64,000 bases of DNA from JACQQW01 sp964520655 (GTDB lineage Bacteria; Omnitrophota; Gorgyraeia; Zapsychrales; Fredricksoniimonadaceae), in contig CAZFNI010000002.1 in assembly GCA_964520655.1 (NCBI GenBank), positions 62,001-126,000 of the forward strand, written 5' to 3'. The notes below the pieces were generated by a model. That model had not been told where the DNA came from and searched no databases. It saw only the letters and a list, made by a program, of their open reading frames with translations. Shown here piece after piece: positions 44,274 to 52,131 of this stretch (the first letter of the stretch is position 1; the number at the start of each line of letters is the position of its first letter). The position numbers were made by a program, and so were the translations under genes.

Positions 44274-45332
44274 TCAACCCTTCTTTCTGGGCTTTGATGG
44301 AGGTTTTTTAACTTTCATCTCCTTAAGATATTTCCTCCATACTGCCATGTCTTGCCGTTTTTTGTGCTTCACCTTCTCTTGATATCGTTGATAGTACGTT
44401 TTGTTTCGTGCGCTCTTACCGCAGTCTTTCCCTTCACTTAATAATGAGCAGTATTTCTTCTTCTCATCAAAAACAAAAGCATTACCGCAAGACGCGCATC
44501 TTGAAATAATCTTTTTGTGATACAAATCATCAAGCATGTCATTGAGAAATGAAAAGCAGAATCTCGCCAGAGGATCTTGTGACTCTGCCACGCTTTCGAC
44601 AAAGGCGTAGAGCCCTTTGAGATATTGCTTGTCGATATCTCCACCATTAACAGCCCAATTACTTATCTGACCCACCGCATCTAATAAACGGAAAAATTCT
44701 TTCTTGCTGATTCCGGCATATCCAAGCTCAAAACAGAGGGTGTCATAAAAATGACTAAACCACGCGTGAATATCCTCTTTTAAAAAATGCACGCTTAAAC
44801 CGAAATAGGAAGCCGCAAATGGATAAATACATGCGTGCTTTGCTTCGAATATGTGACCAGTCTTAGGCTCAACCTCGATGGCTGGAGCAATGGCCAGATC
44901 CACCAAAATCACATTCTGCTTTTTACTCAAATGTTGCTTTAGATAATCACTTTCAACAAGACCAAAATCTTTCAACTCGACCGTGATAGGTGAAGGTCGT
45001 TTCTGTCCATGGGCCAACAAAGACTCCATTGCTTGAAAGTCCCCTTTTGTTCTGCCTAAAATCTTCCCAAACCGGTACTCCTCCGGAGAAATAGCAACGC
45101 CTGTAATATCAAAAAATGGATTCACCAAAGCCAATAAGTAAAGATCATAATAAAATTCCGAGGATTTTTCGGAAGGACCAGTAACGCTATAAGGGAAACT
45201 TAATATCTGCCCGCGCACATGGTAATCTTTATATTTCGATGGACAGAAAACTTCTATGGGCTTGGGAAATTTTCTAGCGTACGGATATTTATCAAGCGGC
45301 GCCTTAGGGTGGTAGATATAACTCTTCGTCAA
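44274..45332 (-). CDS. Zinc-finger protein of the mobile element, CGNR-like C-terminus
   Basis: A 352-residue soluble protein that I do not recognise over most of its length. Around residue 278 there is a likely zinc site, CASCGNAFVFDEKKKYCS with a further Cys in GKDCGKSARNKTYYQRYQ. This resembles the CGNR zinc-finger pattern (C-x2-C...C...C...R-x5-YxxR) of DNA-binding regulators. The tail is strongly basic (KHKKRQDMAVWRKYLKEMK). The start is a TTG behind GAGGAG. A promoter and inverted repeat lie upstream. A transcriptional regulator of the element is a reasonable guess only. Confidence 0.65.
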   Translation of the reverse strand: MTKSYIYHPKAPLDKYPYARKFPKPIEVFCPSKYKDYHVRGQILSFPYSVTGPSEKSSEFYYDLYLLALVNPFFDITGVAISPEEYRFGKILGRTKGDFQAMESLLAHGQKRPSPITVELKDFGLVESDYLKQHLSKKQNVILVDLAIAPAIEVEPKTGHIFEAKHACIYPFAASYFGLSVHFLKEDIHAWFSHFYDTLCFELGYAGISKKEFFRLLDAVGQISNWAVNGGDIDKQYLKGLYAFVESVAESQDPLARFCFSFLNDMLDDLYHKKIISRCASCGNAFVFDEKKKYCSLLSEGKDCGKSARNKTYYQRYQEKVKHKKRQDMAVWRKYLKEMKVKKPPSKPRKKG

Positions 45333-45416
45333 ATTCTCCTCACTTTTTCAAACTTAAACACCTTCAAATCATATCAAAAAAGTATCGATTATTCCAACTT
45401 CATACCAAATGTCATT

Positions 45417-45436
45417 TGTAACATAGGCATGTTACA
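45417..45436. promoter_or_regulatory. Perfect inverted repeat upstream of the zinc-finger gene
   Basis: TGTAACAT and ATGTTACA (8-bp arms, 4-base centre). It lies about 85 bases before the TTG start and just upstream of the putative -35. It is probably an operator, perhaps bound by the zinc-finger protein itself. Confidence 0.6.
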
Positions 45437-45581
45437 CTTTTTGACGATCAACAGGATAAGGCTCAACTACGAAATTTGTTATTCCCGACGAGGCTTGGCT
45501 TTCGAAGATTAAAGGAAGCGTTTGATCTGCCTTTAGTAACGTAACATTCAAAAAAATACTTTTTTGCGAACGGGCTGCCTT

Positions 45582-45626
45582 CGCCTCGCCCGACCCGCAC
45601 CCGGCACCCCCCTCGGAAGGACCCAT
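45582..45626. repeat. GC-rich 45-bp repeat, copy B
   Basis: Direct repeat of copy A at 41195-41239 with four substitutions, lying near the right end of the mobile element. The two copies bracket the helicase, SpoVG and zinc-finger genes (about 4.3 kb). Confidence 0.85.
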
Positions 45627-45723
45627 CAAAAAGCTGCATAGCTGAGCACATCAACCCTGCCAGACCACCCCCAATCAGCTCATGGGAACGGTTACAATGA
45701 TGGGAAGCACTAATTTGGGGGAA

Positions 45724-45886
45724 TCATAAAGCAGTATTGATCATATCAACCAACATCTGACCATCAAACGGTTTTTGCAGAAAACCCACAGCTCCTACTT
45801 TCAAAGCACGCTCGGCGGCATTGTCCTGTTTCTCGGCAGAAATAAAAATAACGGGGCGTTTCAATCCAGAATCAAGAATTTTTTTC
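45724..45886 (-). pseudogene. C-terminal remnant of a response-regulator receiver domain
   Basis: Hand translation of the minus strand gives KKILDSGLKRPVIFISAEKQ followed by DNAAERALKVGAVGFLQKPF, then DGQMLVDMINTAL and a stop. This is the last 55 or so residues of a FixJ/CheY-type receiver: the PVIFISA strand, the GAVGFLQKPF loop with the conserved Lys-Pro, and the last helix. The first half, including the phospho-acceptor Asp, is missing; upstream sequence runs straight into the ABC transporter gene. It is a decapitated gene at the junction of two accessory blocks. Confidence 0.8.
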
Positions 45887-45920
45887 TCTTCATGTGAAAA
45901 ATAATAAAATTTACAATTAT

Positions 45921-46574
45921 CTATTGTATCTTTCCATCCACGAGACTGACGAACCGGGAACCCAGAACAACCCCTTCACTTTGATTGTGAGTGACATATA
46001 AAAGAATGGGCAAAAACTCCTGATGAAGCTTGAGAATTTCTTCCATCAAGCCGGACTTTAAATCCTCGTCAAGATGCGACAGCGGCTCATCCATCAAGAG
46101 AATCTTTGGCCTTGTCACAAGCGCGCGGGCAATGGCCACGCGCTGTTGTTCGCCGCCGGAGATTTCTCCCGGCAAGCTGTCCCGGTGCTTGGACAGCCTG
46201 ATCTTTTCAAGCATGGCCTCTGTCCGCTCGCGAACTTCCTGGGAAACCAGCTTCCTGGCCTTGAGTCCAAAGGCGATATTTTCATAACAACTCATATGAG
46301 GCCAGAGCGCCAGGTCTTGAAATACCATTCCAATCCGCCTATGCTCGGGTTCCAAGAAACATTTTCCGTTTTGGGCCGCTTGGGCGCCTTCGATTTCCAC
46401 CGTACCTTGATCCGGCTGAATGAAACCGGCGATGATCCTGAGCAATGTCGATTTGCCCGATCCCGAGGAGCCATAAATGACAATGCGTTCCCCTTGCTCT
46501 GCCGTCAGGGATAAATCTGTCAAAATCATTTTTCCATTGAAGGATTTGTAAATACGATCCAGTTTCAAAGACAT
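45921..46574 (-). CDS. Ferric-iron-type ABC transporter ATP-binding protein
   Basis: ATPase of an importer (217 aa) with Walker A YGSSGSGKST, signature EISGGEQQRVAIARA and Walker B PKILLMDEPLSHLD. It lacks the C-terminal TOBE regulatory extension of longer FbpC/PotA proteins. The frame stays open to 46844, but the ATG at 46574 overlaps the permease stop (TGATG) and has GAGAGG upstream. It is the last gene of the operon. Confidence 0.92.
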   Translation of the reverse strand: MSLKLDRIYKSFNGKMILTDLSLTAEQGERIVIYGSSGSGKSTLLRIIAGFIQPDQGTVEIEGAQAAQNGKCFLEPEHRRIGMVFQDLALWPHMSCYENIAFGLKARKLVSQEVRERTEAMLEKIRLSKHRDSLPGEISGGEQQRVAIARALVTRPKILLMDEPLSHLDEDLKSGLMEEILKLHQEFLPILLYVTHNQSEGVVLGSRFVSLVDGKIQ

Positions 46575-48115
46575 CAGGAAAACCTCTCTCGAAAAAAGAA
46601 AGCCAAAATCAGGAAAGGAAATACAGCGACTGTGAACATCATCATACACATGGCAGCAATCAAAGCTTCCGGGCTGTTTGCCATAAGCGTGAATATCCTG
46701 ATTGATAAAGTATCGTAACCCGGAGGATAAACCATCATGGCGACACCCACATCTTTCAGGCAGAAAATAAAAAGGACAAGCCACGTCGCTAGTAATCCCT
46801 TGCGTGCGAGCGGGATCAGAATTCTGAAAACATGATACGGCCATGAGGCTCCGGCAATTTCAGCGGCCTCCTCCATCGCGACAGGGATTCTCGAGAAGAC
46901 AGGGACCATTAACCTCGATGCCAACGCCGTATACTGGGCGACATAGCCGAAGAGCAATATGACAATCGAGGAATAAATAAAATTCGTGGACGCCCTGTTC
47001 CACAATCCGATCAGGCCGATTCCGATAACGGTTCCGGGCAGGGCAAAAAGAAATACAGTCAGGCCGTCCGCCAAAGATGAAAACCGGGAAACCTTCCTTT
47101 GAATTCCATATCCCAGACAAAAACCAAGTCCTGTCAATAGGGTGGAAGCCAGAGAGGCCAACAGAATACTGCGTCCCAGGGAATCTTTGGCGCGGGAGAA
47201 AACCTCGGAATATACCTGGATATCAAACGATGTTAAAAACAGGGCCCCCAAAGGAAGCACGATGAGAATAAAAAGAATCAGGGCAACTCCGATCGCCAGG
47301 ACCGGCCTGTACGCTTTCAAAGGAATTACGAGCATTTGTTTCGCGGGAATGAGCTGTGGTGAATCGTAAGAGTCTTTTTTAAAAAGCCATCGTTCAAGCG
47401 CCAAAACAAGCAAAGCGACAATGCCCAGCGGAGTCGTGGCGGCCGTGGCGGCGTTAAAATCATAAAAGGCGGAAAACTGAGAAAATGACTCGACCGAAAA
47501 TACGTTGAAACGGAAAAGAGTGGGTACGCCAAACTCGCCTAATGTCAGGATGAAAACAAGCAGGGCGGCCAAGGCAATGCCGCGTTTGATCAAAGGCAGA
47601 GAGACTTCCTTCAAAACAAAGGGCCAGCCCGCGTACAGCCTTGCGGTTTCTTCCAATCTGGGATTAATGGTATGCAGATAAACTTTTGTCAAAAGAATCG
47701 CAAGAGGCATCAAAGAGGAAGCCATGATCAAAAGAGAGCCTCCAAAACCGCTTAAAAAACGCGCGTGCCCTCCGAGCAGATAAATCCAGGCCAACGAGAG
47801 AAAATAAGGCGGGATAATAAGCGGCAGCATAAACAAAATAAGGAAAATATTTCTTAAAGGCAAATCCGTCTTCGTCAGCAGGACTCCCAGGGGAACGCCG
47901 AAGAGAACGACGATGACGGAAGAAGCCAACGCGAGGATAACGCTGTTCCCCAAAAGAAGCCAGGAACGTGATGTGCCAAAAAGCAAAGCATAATTTTCAA
48001 ACGAAAAATGCCCTTCTGCAATAAACGATTGAAAAGCCATCCGGACAACAGGGACAATGCCGATGATGAAGAACAAGAGAAAGGCGGCTGAGAAGACGAG
48101 CTTTTTTGCCTTCAT
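46574..48115 (-). CDS. Ferric-iron-type ABC transporter permease (fused double domain)
   Basis: A 513-residue inner-membrane protein with about 12 helices in two homologous halves, as in FbpB/SfuB iron permeases. Each half has an EAA-like coupling loop: LEETARLYAGWPFVLKEVSLP and MEEAAEIAGASWPYHVFRIL. I use the ATG at 48115, which overlaps the binding-protein stop (TGATG) and gives the natural N-terminus MKAKKLVFSAAFLLFF; residues encoded further upstream are shadow sequence. Confidence 0.92.
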   Translation of the reverse strand: MKAKKLVFSAAFLLFFIIGIVPVVRMAFQSFIAEGHFSFENYALLFGTSRSWLLLGNSVILALASSVIVVLFGVPLGVLLTKTDLPLRNIFLILFMLPLIIPPYFLSLAWIYLLGGHARFLSGFGGSLLIMASSLMPLAILLTKVYLHTINPRLEETARLYAGWPFVLKEVSLPLIKRGIALAALLVFILTLGEFGVPTLFRFNVFSVESFSQFSAFYDFNAATAATTPLGIVALLVLALERWLFKKDSYDSPQLIPAKQMLVIPLKAYRPVLAIGVALILFILIVLPLGALFLTSFDIQVYSEVFSRAKDSLGRSILLASLASTLLTGLGFCLGYGIQRKVSRFSSLADGLTVFLFALPGTVIGIGLIGLWNRASTNFIYSSIVILLFGYVAQYTALASRLMVPVFSRIPVAMEEAAEIAGASWPYHVFRILIPLARKGLLATWLVLFIFCLKDVGVAMMVYPPGYDTLSIRIFTLMANSPEALIAAMCMMMFTVAVFPFLILAFFFRERFS

Positions 48116-49125
48116 CAATATCCCGCCCATTCTTTCAGGTATTCCTGAATCTCTTGAAGTTTTTGAGCAACCTCTTCGTAATCGATATTCATCGGCTTGA
48201 GTTCTTCCAATGTCCTGACATCCGCGGGTGTGGCAACGCCCGGATGCAGAGGAATTTGGGCGCAATCGGCAAAGGCAAGTTTGCGCTCCGTTTCAGGCAG
48301 AAGAAGATAATCCACGAGCTTTTTTCCGTTCTCAGAATTGGGACCGCCTTTGATCAAAAGAACCGCGTTCGGAAGAATGAGAGCTCCCAGGCCCTCCGGT
48401 TGCTGATCCGGATAAACCTGCCTTACGTTCTTACCTGAACGGACCGCATTAGTGGCATCATCGCTGTCCACAAGACTGAAGGCATATTGTCCATTGATGA
48501 CAAAAGCGGTTGATTCACCGTTGCTTGAAGAGATGGCGGCCTCATTGGCTTTCATGCCTTCCATAAACTCTTTGGCTTTTTCGTCGCCCCACAAAGTAAA
48601 TAATGAAGCAACCCACGTTGTCGTGGTCCCAAATAAAGGATTGGCGACTACCGCTTTTCCCTTCCACTGAGAATCCGTGTACGCCATTATGGAATCCGGA
48701 ACATCCCCGACTTTCACAATCAGAACTCTTGCCCGCGCGGAAAACCCTGTCCAATGGCCTTCGGGATCTTTGAAAGCGGCCGGTATCGCAACCGCGTTTG
48801 GTGAAAAATAAGGTTCCGTAATCCCTTTTTGTTTCAAGATAATCGCCCTGATGGGCTCATTAGCCCAGTAAACGTCGGCCTGCGGATTGCTTTTTTCAGC
48901 AATCAGCCGGTTCATGACACCCGTACTCTTGGTTTCCTCGGTATCAAAAACAGTCTTGACTCTGATTCCGGTTTCCTGTTCAAAATCTTTCAGGATAGGT
49001 TCCGAAAAAACCTGATCTTCGGAAACATAGACCACCACTTCGCCGCCCGATGCGGCAAAAGCAGGACTGTGACTCCCGCCATACGCGATTATCATGAAAA
49101 TGATGAAAATCCGAATTTGTCTCAT
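48115..49125 (-). CDS. Periplasmic ferric-iron-type substrate-binding protein
   Basis: A secreted binding protein (336 aa) of the FbpA/FutA/AfuA group. The signal peptide MRQIRIFIIFMIIAYGGSHS ends at AFA-A, then GEVVVYVSEDQVFSEPILKDF opens the mature domain; VFDTEETKSTGVMNRLIAEK and DVYWANEPI are typical. The usual iron-binding tyrosine pair near the C-terminus is not evident; that region reads LVDSDDATNAVRSG, so the ligand may be another metal or an anion or polyol. It is the first gene of the transporter trio. Confidence 0.88.
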   Translation of the reverse strand: MRQIRIFIIFMIIAYGGSHSPAFAASGGEVVVYVSEDQVFSEPILKDFEQETGIRVKTVFDTEETKSTGVMNRLIAEKSNPQADVYWANEPIRAIILKQKGITEPYFSPNAVAIPAAFKDPEGHWTGFSARARVLIVKVGDVPDSIMAYTDSQWKGKAVVANPLFGTTTTWVASLFTLWGDEKAKEFMEGMKANEAAISSSNGESTAFVINGQYAFSLVDSDDATNAVRSGKNVRQVYPDQQPEGLGALILPNAVLLIKGGPNSENGKKLVDYLLLPETERKLAFADCAQIPLHPGVATPADVRTLEELKPMNIDYEEVAQKLQEIQEYLKEWAGY

Positions 49126-49139
49126 CGCGCTCTCCCCCC

Positions 49140-50153
49140 TTAACGTATCGTCAATCTTTTTGGTGAAGCTCCCACTTTGACTTCATGAACAACTTGACGG
49201 CGCGCGGTATCGATAATGCTAACCGTCCCCGAACCCGTGTTGCTTACCGCGGCCCATCTGCCATCCGGCGAGAACGCGATCCAGTTGGGATTCGTCCCGA
49301 CCGTAATTTCCCCGATGCTTTCGAGATTATTAGCGCGGAGAATCGTCACAATACCGTTTGTTTGTGTCGCGACCCACAGTTCTTTGCCATCGGGAGTTGT
49401 TTCGATGCCGTGCGCGTCCATCCCCGATTCGGCGAATTTCTCACCGGAAAGCAAAATGCGTCCCGTGACTTTTTTAAGAGATGGATCGATCACCAATACG
49501 CCGTTCAGCCACCGGATGGTCAAAAATAATTTGCTGTTATCAAGGGTGGATGTAAGAACCCGCGGCCAGGCAAACAAGGGAATCTCGTCAATGACCTCCA
49601 GAGTCTCGGCATCGATTACGGCCAGCTTCATGTCTCTTTCACAGGTAGCGTATATTTTGTTTTCCGGACCATGACGGACAATGTGAGGACCGCGGCAGCC
49701 TGCCACCTTTTTTATAACCTCAAGGTTTCCGGCGTCCAAAACCGCGATGGCGTCATCGCCGTTGAGCGTCACAAAAATCCGTTTGCCGTCCGGCGATACC
49801 TCAAGCTGGTTGGGCCCGCTTCCGACCGGAATACTCTCGAAGACTTCATTTTTTACGGGATCAATCACGCTCAGTGTTCCGTCGCCCTCATTCGTGACAT
49901 AGACCCTTTTCCCGTCTGGAGAAACAGCCACACCATGCGGTTTTTGGCCTGTCTTAATATGTTTTACAAGCTGACCTTCCACCGGATCAATGACTGAAAT
50001 GCCATCCCCTTTGAAGTTTGTTACATAAACTCTGACAGGTAAAGTCGTTTCAGCGTCTGTTTGTGACTCCTGGGCGTAACCCGCCCCCGACAGCCCAATA
50101 ATGACCATACAACAAATCAACAAAAATCTATAAACCGTTTTATCCCTGCTCAT
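49140..50153 (-). CDS. Secreted YVTN-repeat beta-propeller protein
   Basis: A signal peptide precedes about seven repeats of roughly 40 residues with the YVTN signature (VRVYVTNFKGDGISVIDPVE; KRVYVTNEGDGTLSVIDPVK; and weaker copies), forming a YncE-like seven-bladed propeller of 337 residues. Such propellers bind partners, DNA or metals and rarely have catalysis. It lies between the transporter and the beta-sandwich protein in one operon. A strong AGGAGG precedes its ATG. Confidence 0.88.
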   Translation of the reverse strand: MSRDKTVYRFLLICCMVIIGLSGAGYAQESQTDAETTLPVRVYVTNFKGDGISVIDPVEGQLVKHIKTGQKPHGVAVSPDGKRVYVTNEGDGTLSVIDPVKNEVFESIPVGSGPNQLEVSPDGKRIFVTLNGDDAIAVLDAGNLEVIKKVAGCRGPHIVRHGPENKIYATCERDMKLAVIDAETLEVIDEIPLFAWPRVLTSTLDNSKLFLTIRWLNGVLVIDPSLKKVTGRILLSGEKFAESGMDAHGIETTPDGKELWVATQTNGIVTILRANNLESIGEITVGTNPNWIAFSPDGRWAAVSNTGSGTVSIIDTARRQVVHEVKVGASPKRLTIR

Positions 50154-50186
50154 TTTAAAGCCTCCTTGAGATTGAGTTAAAAATAT

Positions 50187-50834
50187 TTATTCCGTTTGAA
50201 CTTTAAAGTCGTCAAAAGATGTGGCGGCATCGGCTTTGGTCCAAAGTCCTACTCCCCCCGTTTCCGCAAACGTTTGATCCGCTGCGTGCAGGAGTTCCTG
50301 ACCGTTGAGCCAGCCCGTGATCTTGTCTTCCTTATGCTGAATGGTCAGCGTAAACCATTGGCCTGTTCCGATATCCGGAACTTTCGCGTCGTCCAGGATT
50401 TTCCGGGCGCCGTCTTTCACAGAATATAGCCTGTAATTTTTCTCCAGAGGATTGTAACGGGCAATGTAATAATTATTGGTATCCTTCGCCCGCCAAATCA
50501 GGCCCCCACCTTGATCTTCTTCTCCCTGATTTGCTCTGACTTTAACTTCAAGAAGACCGTCCTTGAAAGAAACCTCCCGCGTCCAGAAGAGGTTAAACAC
50601 ACCGCCGAAGCTGTCATTTATCTTCGTAATCGAAAGCACACTTGGTAAACTGGGGGCCGTGGCATCTTCGATGATCTTCCATTCCGCAAGCGGACCGCGC
50701 GGGTCGGTAGCGGCGATTTCCCATCCTTTCAGAGTCTCTGCGGATTTGACATCATCGAAACGGTAGCTTGTCTCAGCGGCAAAAGTTGAAGCCGTCCAAA
50801 AGAAAATAGACAGAATGACAAATATGATTTTCAT
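50187..50834 (-). CDS. Secreted LamG/DUF1080-like beta-sandwich protein
   Basis: Signal peptide (MKIIFVILSIFFWTASTFAA) followed by a concanavalin-like beta sandwich: GGVFNLFWTREVSFKDGLLE, GGGLIWRAKDTNNYYIARYN, TLTIQHKEDKITGWLNGQEL and GGVGLWTKADAATSFDDFKV. The pattern resembles DUF1080 (3-keto-disaccharide hydrolase-like) domains, which bind sugars, but no catalytic residues can be assigned. AGGAGGAGGG precedes the ATG. It follows chrA by 28 bases. Confidence 0.78.
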   Translation of the reverse strand: MKIIFVILSIFFWTASTFAAETSYRFDDVKSAETLKGWEIAATDPRGPLAEWKIIEDATAPSLPSVLSITKINDSFGGVFNLFWTREVSFKDGLLEVKVRANQGEEDQGGGLIWRAKDTNNYYIARYNPLEKNYRLYSVKDGARKILDDAKVPDIGTGQWFTLTIQHKEDKITGWLNGQELLHAADQTFAETGGVGLWTKADAATSFDDFKVQTE

Positions 50835-50862
50835 TGATTCCCTCCTCCTTAATCAATCTTCG

Positions 50863-52128
50863 TTAATGGAACCTGTACAGTATTAAACCTGCCAGGGCTG
50901 CAACTAAAATCAAAACCGGTTCCTGGATTTTTTTCGTTCTGAGCAGAATCACATATGAAACAAGCGCGATCAAGGCTGTGCTTATGTCTGAAATGGAACG
51001 CTGCCCAAGCACTAGGACCGCCCCCGCAATGGCGCCTACCGCTCCCGCTGTAACGCCGTTAACGAACGCCACCACTCCAGGGTGGGTGCCATGCTTTCGC
51101 ATAAACGGCGCCGGGATAATGGTGAAAAGATAGCAAGGAAAGAACGTGGCAAAAGCGGCAATACAGGCGCCCAAGAATCCGGCAATAAGATAACCGATAA
51201 ATCCGGTCGTGATCACAACGGGTCCGGGGGTGATCATAGCCACAGCAACAGCGTCAAGAAACTGCTGGTCAGTGAGCCATTGAAATTCTTTAACCACGCC
51301 TCCGAAAAGAAAAGGCACAATCGCAAGGCCGCTCCCAAAGACAAACGCCCCGGCTTTTGCGAAAAACCAGAAGATATCCCACAAAACGGACTTCCCCTCA
51401 CCAATGGTTTGAACGAAGGCTGTGTCACCCGGTGCCCGAAACGAAAAAAATAGGACAAGGGCGGCCGCAAGGATAAAAAGGCCGCTTGCCAAACAGACAA
51501 AATTTTTTTCATTCTGCTTCCAGCGGTTGTTTCCGAGTTGTATCAACCAGGCAAGAAGCCCAGCGGTAAGAACGAGCAAAATGCTCTCTTGCTCGGTTGC
51601 GAAAGTAACAAGCGCCATGACGGAAAAAACAAGCCATAGGAATCCGTTCTTGCCCAGGGTTTTGGTGGTGAGTTTTTGCGCGCTGCGGGCGATGATGCCA
51701 ATGATACATGCCCCAACACCATAGAAAACAGCCTGCATCCAGGAAAAACCGCCGTAGACAACATAAGCCCAGCCAATGGCAACTACCATCAGAAAAGAAG
51801 GTAAAGCGAAGGCAGTCCCGACCCATGTTGCTCCGCGTATGCCGTAATGGCAATAACCAAGATAAATCGCAAGTTGCGCGGCCAAGGGTCCCGGCGCAAG
51901 CTGGGCTAATGTCAGGCCTTCCTTATATTCCGCTTCTGAGATCCATTTCCGTTCCTCCACAAGATCGCTGTACATGTAACCGACCAAAGCCACCGGTCCG
52001 CCAAATCCAACCGAACCAAGCTTCAACGCATAACGCACCATTTGCCAGAGGGTATAAACTGGCTTGGGAATCGCCGCTTCTTTTTCGGTCATAGTCATGT
52101 TCAAATTCGTATGATGGATATGTTTCAT
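50863..52128 (-). CDS. chrA: Chromate efflux transporter ChrA
   Basis: Inner-membrane CHR-family transporter (421 aa) exporting chromate. Two homologous halves each carry the family motif: GSVGFGGPVALVGYMYSDLV with LAQLAPGPLAAQLAIYLGY in the first, and AGAFVFGSGLAIVPFLFGGV with AMITPGPVVITTGFIGYL in the second. It follows chrB by three bases. Chromate enters cells through sulfate transporters, so the cysTWA system in this genome would be a natural entry route. Confidence 0.94.
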   Translation of the reverse strand: MKHIHHTNLNMTMTEKEAAIPKPVYTLWQMVRYALKLGSVGFGGPVALVGYMYSDLVEERKWISEAEYKEGLTLAQLAPGPLAAQLAIYLGYCHYGIRGATWVGTAFALPSFLMVVAIGWAYVVYGGFSWMQAVFYGVGACIIGIIARSAQKLTTKTLGKNGFLWLVFSVMALVTFATEQESILLVLTAGLLAWLIQLGNNRWKQNEKNFVCLASGLFILAAALVLFFSFRAPGDTAFVQTIGEGKSVLWDIFWFFAKAGAFVFGSGLAIVPFLFGGVVKEFQWLTDQQFLDAVAVAMITPGPVVITTGFIGYLIAGFLGACIAAFATFFPCYLFTIIPAPFMRKHGTHPGVVAFVNGVTAGAVGAIAGAVLVLGQRSISDISTALIALVSYVILLRTKKIQEPVLILVAALAGLILYRFH

Positions 52129-52131
52129 CGC

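Larger units (their letters stand above)
39190..45700. mobile_element. Integrated serine-recombinase element with its own primase-helicase
   Basis: A set of six minus-strand genes (recombinase, 71-residue protein, PrimPol-helicase, SpoVG-like, zinc-finger protein) plus repeats, interrupting a region of housekeeping genes. The left edge is at the miaB 5' end, where recombinase and miaB overlap; the right edge lies somewhere between the GC-rich repeat at 45.6 kb and the response-regulator remnant at 45.72 kb. No capsid, terminase, conjugation or toxin genes are seen, so it is closer to a satellite, plasmid-like integrative element or phage remnant. Exact ends are not determined. Confidence 0.7.
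45333..45723. other. Non-coding right end of the mobile element
   Basis: No convincing gene. From left to right it holds the promoter region of the zinc-finger gene, with a possible -35 ATGACA and -10 AATAAT (about 45383-45410), the operator-like inverted repeat at 45417-45436 and copy B of the GC-rich repeat at 45582-45626. Short open frames across copy B exist on both strands but look like by-products of its base composition. Confidence 0.6.

Noticed and set aside
39112..45494. Two 10-bp matches (ATTCCCGACG and CCGACGAGGC) shared by the miaB 5' region and 45.48 kb, as possible att cores
   Set aside because: Ten-base matches between windows of this size arise by chance often enough, the two matches do not keep the same spacing, and 45.48 kb lies inside the presumed element.
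45432..45654. Short open frames across the GC-rich repeat copy B on both strands
   Set aside because: They have no ribosome binding site or recognisable domain, and the two repeat copies diverge in ways that do not preserve a protein.
46574..48265. Long N-terminal extensions of the ABC permease and ATPase frames
   Set aside because: The extra residues are in the coding region of the upstream gene and lack homology; the internal ATGs overlap upstream stops and have ribosome binding sites.
51082..52094. Several plus-strand frames of 100-130 codons opposite chrA
   Set aside because: They are shadows of the membrane-protein codons of chrA; composition is unnatural (Pro/Arg/Ser-rich) and no start signals are present.
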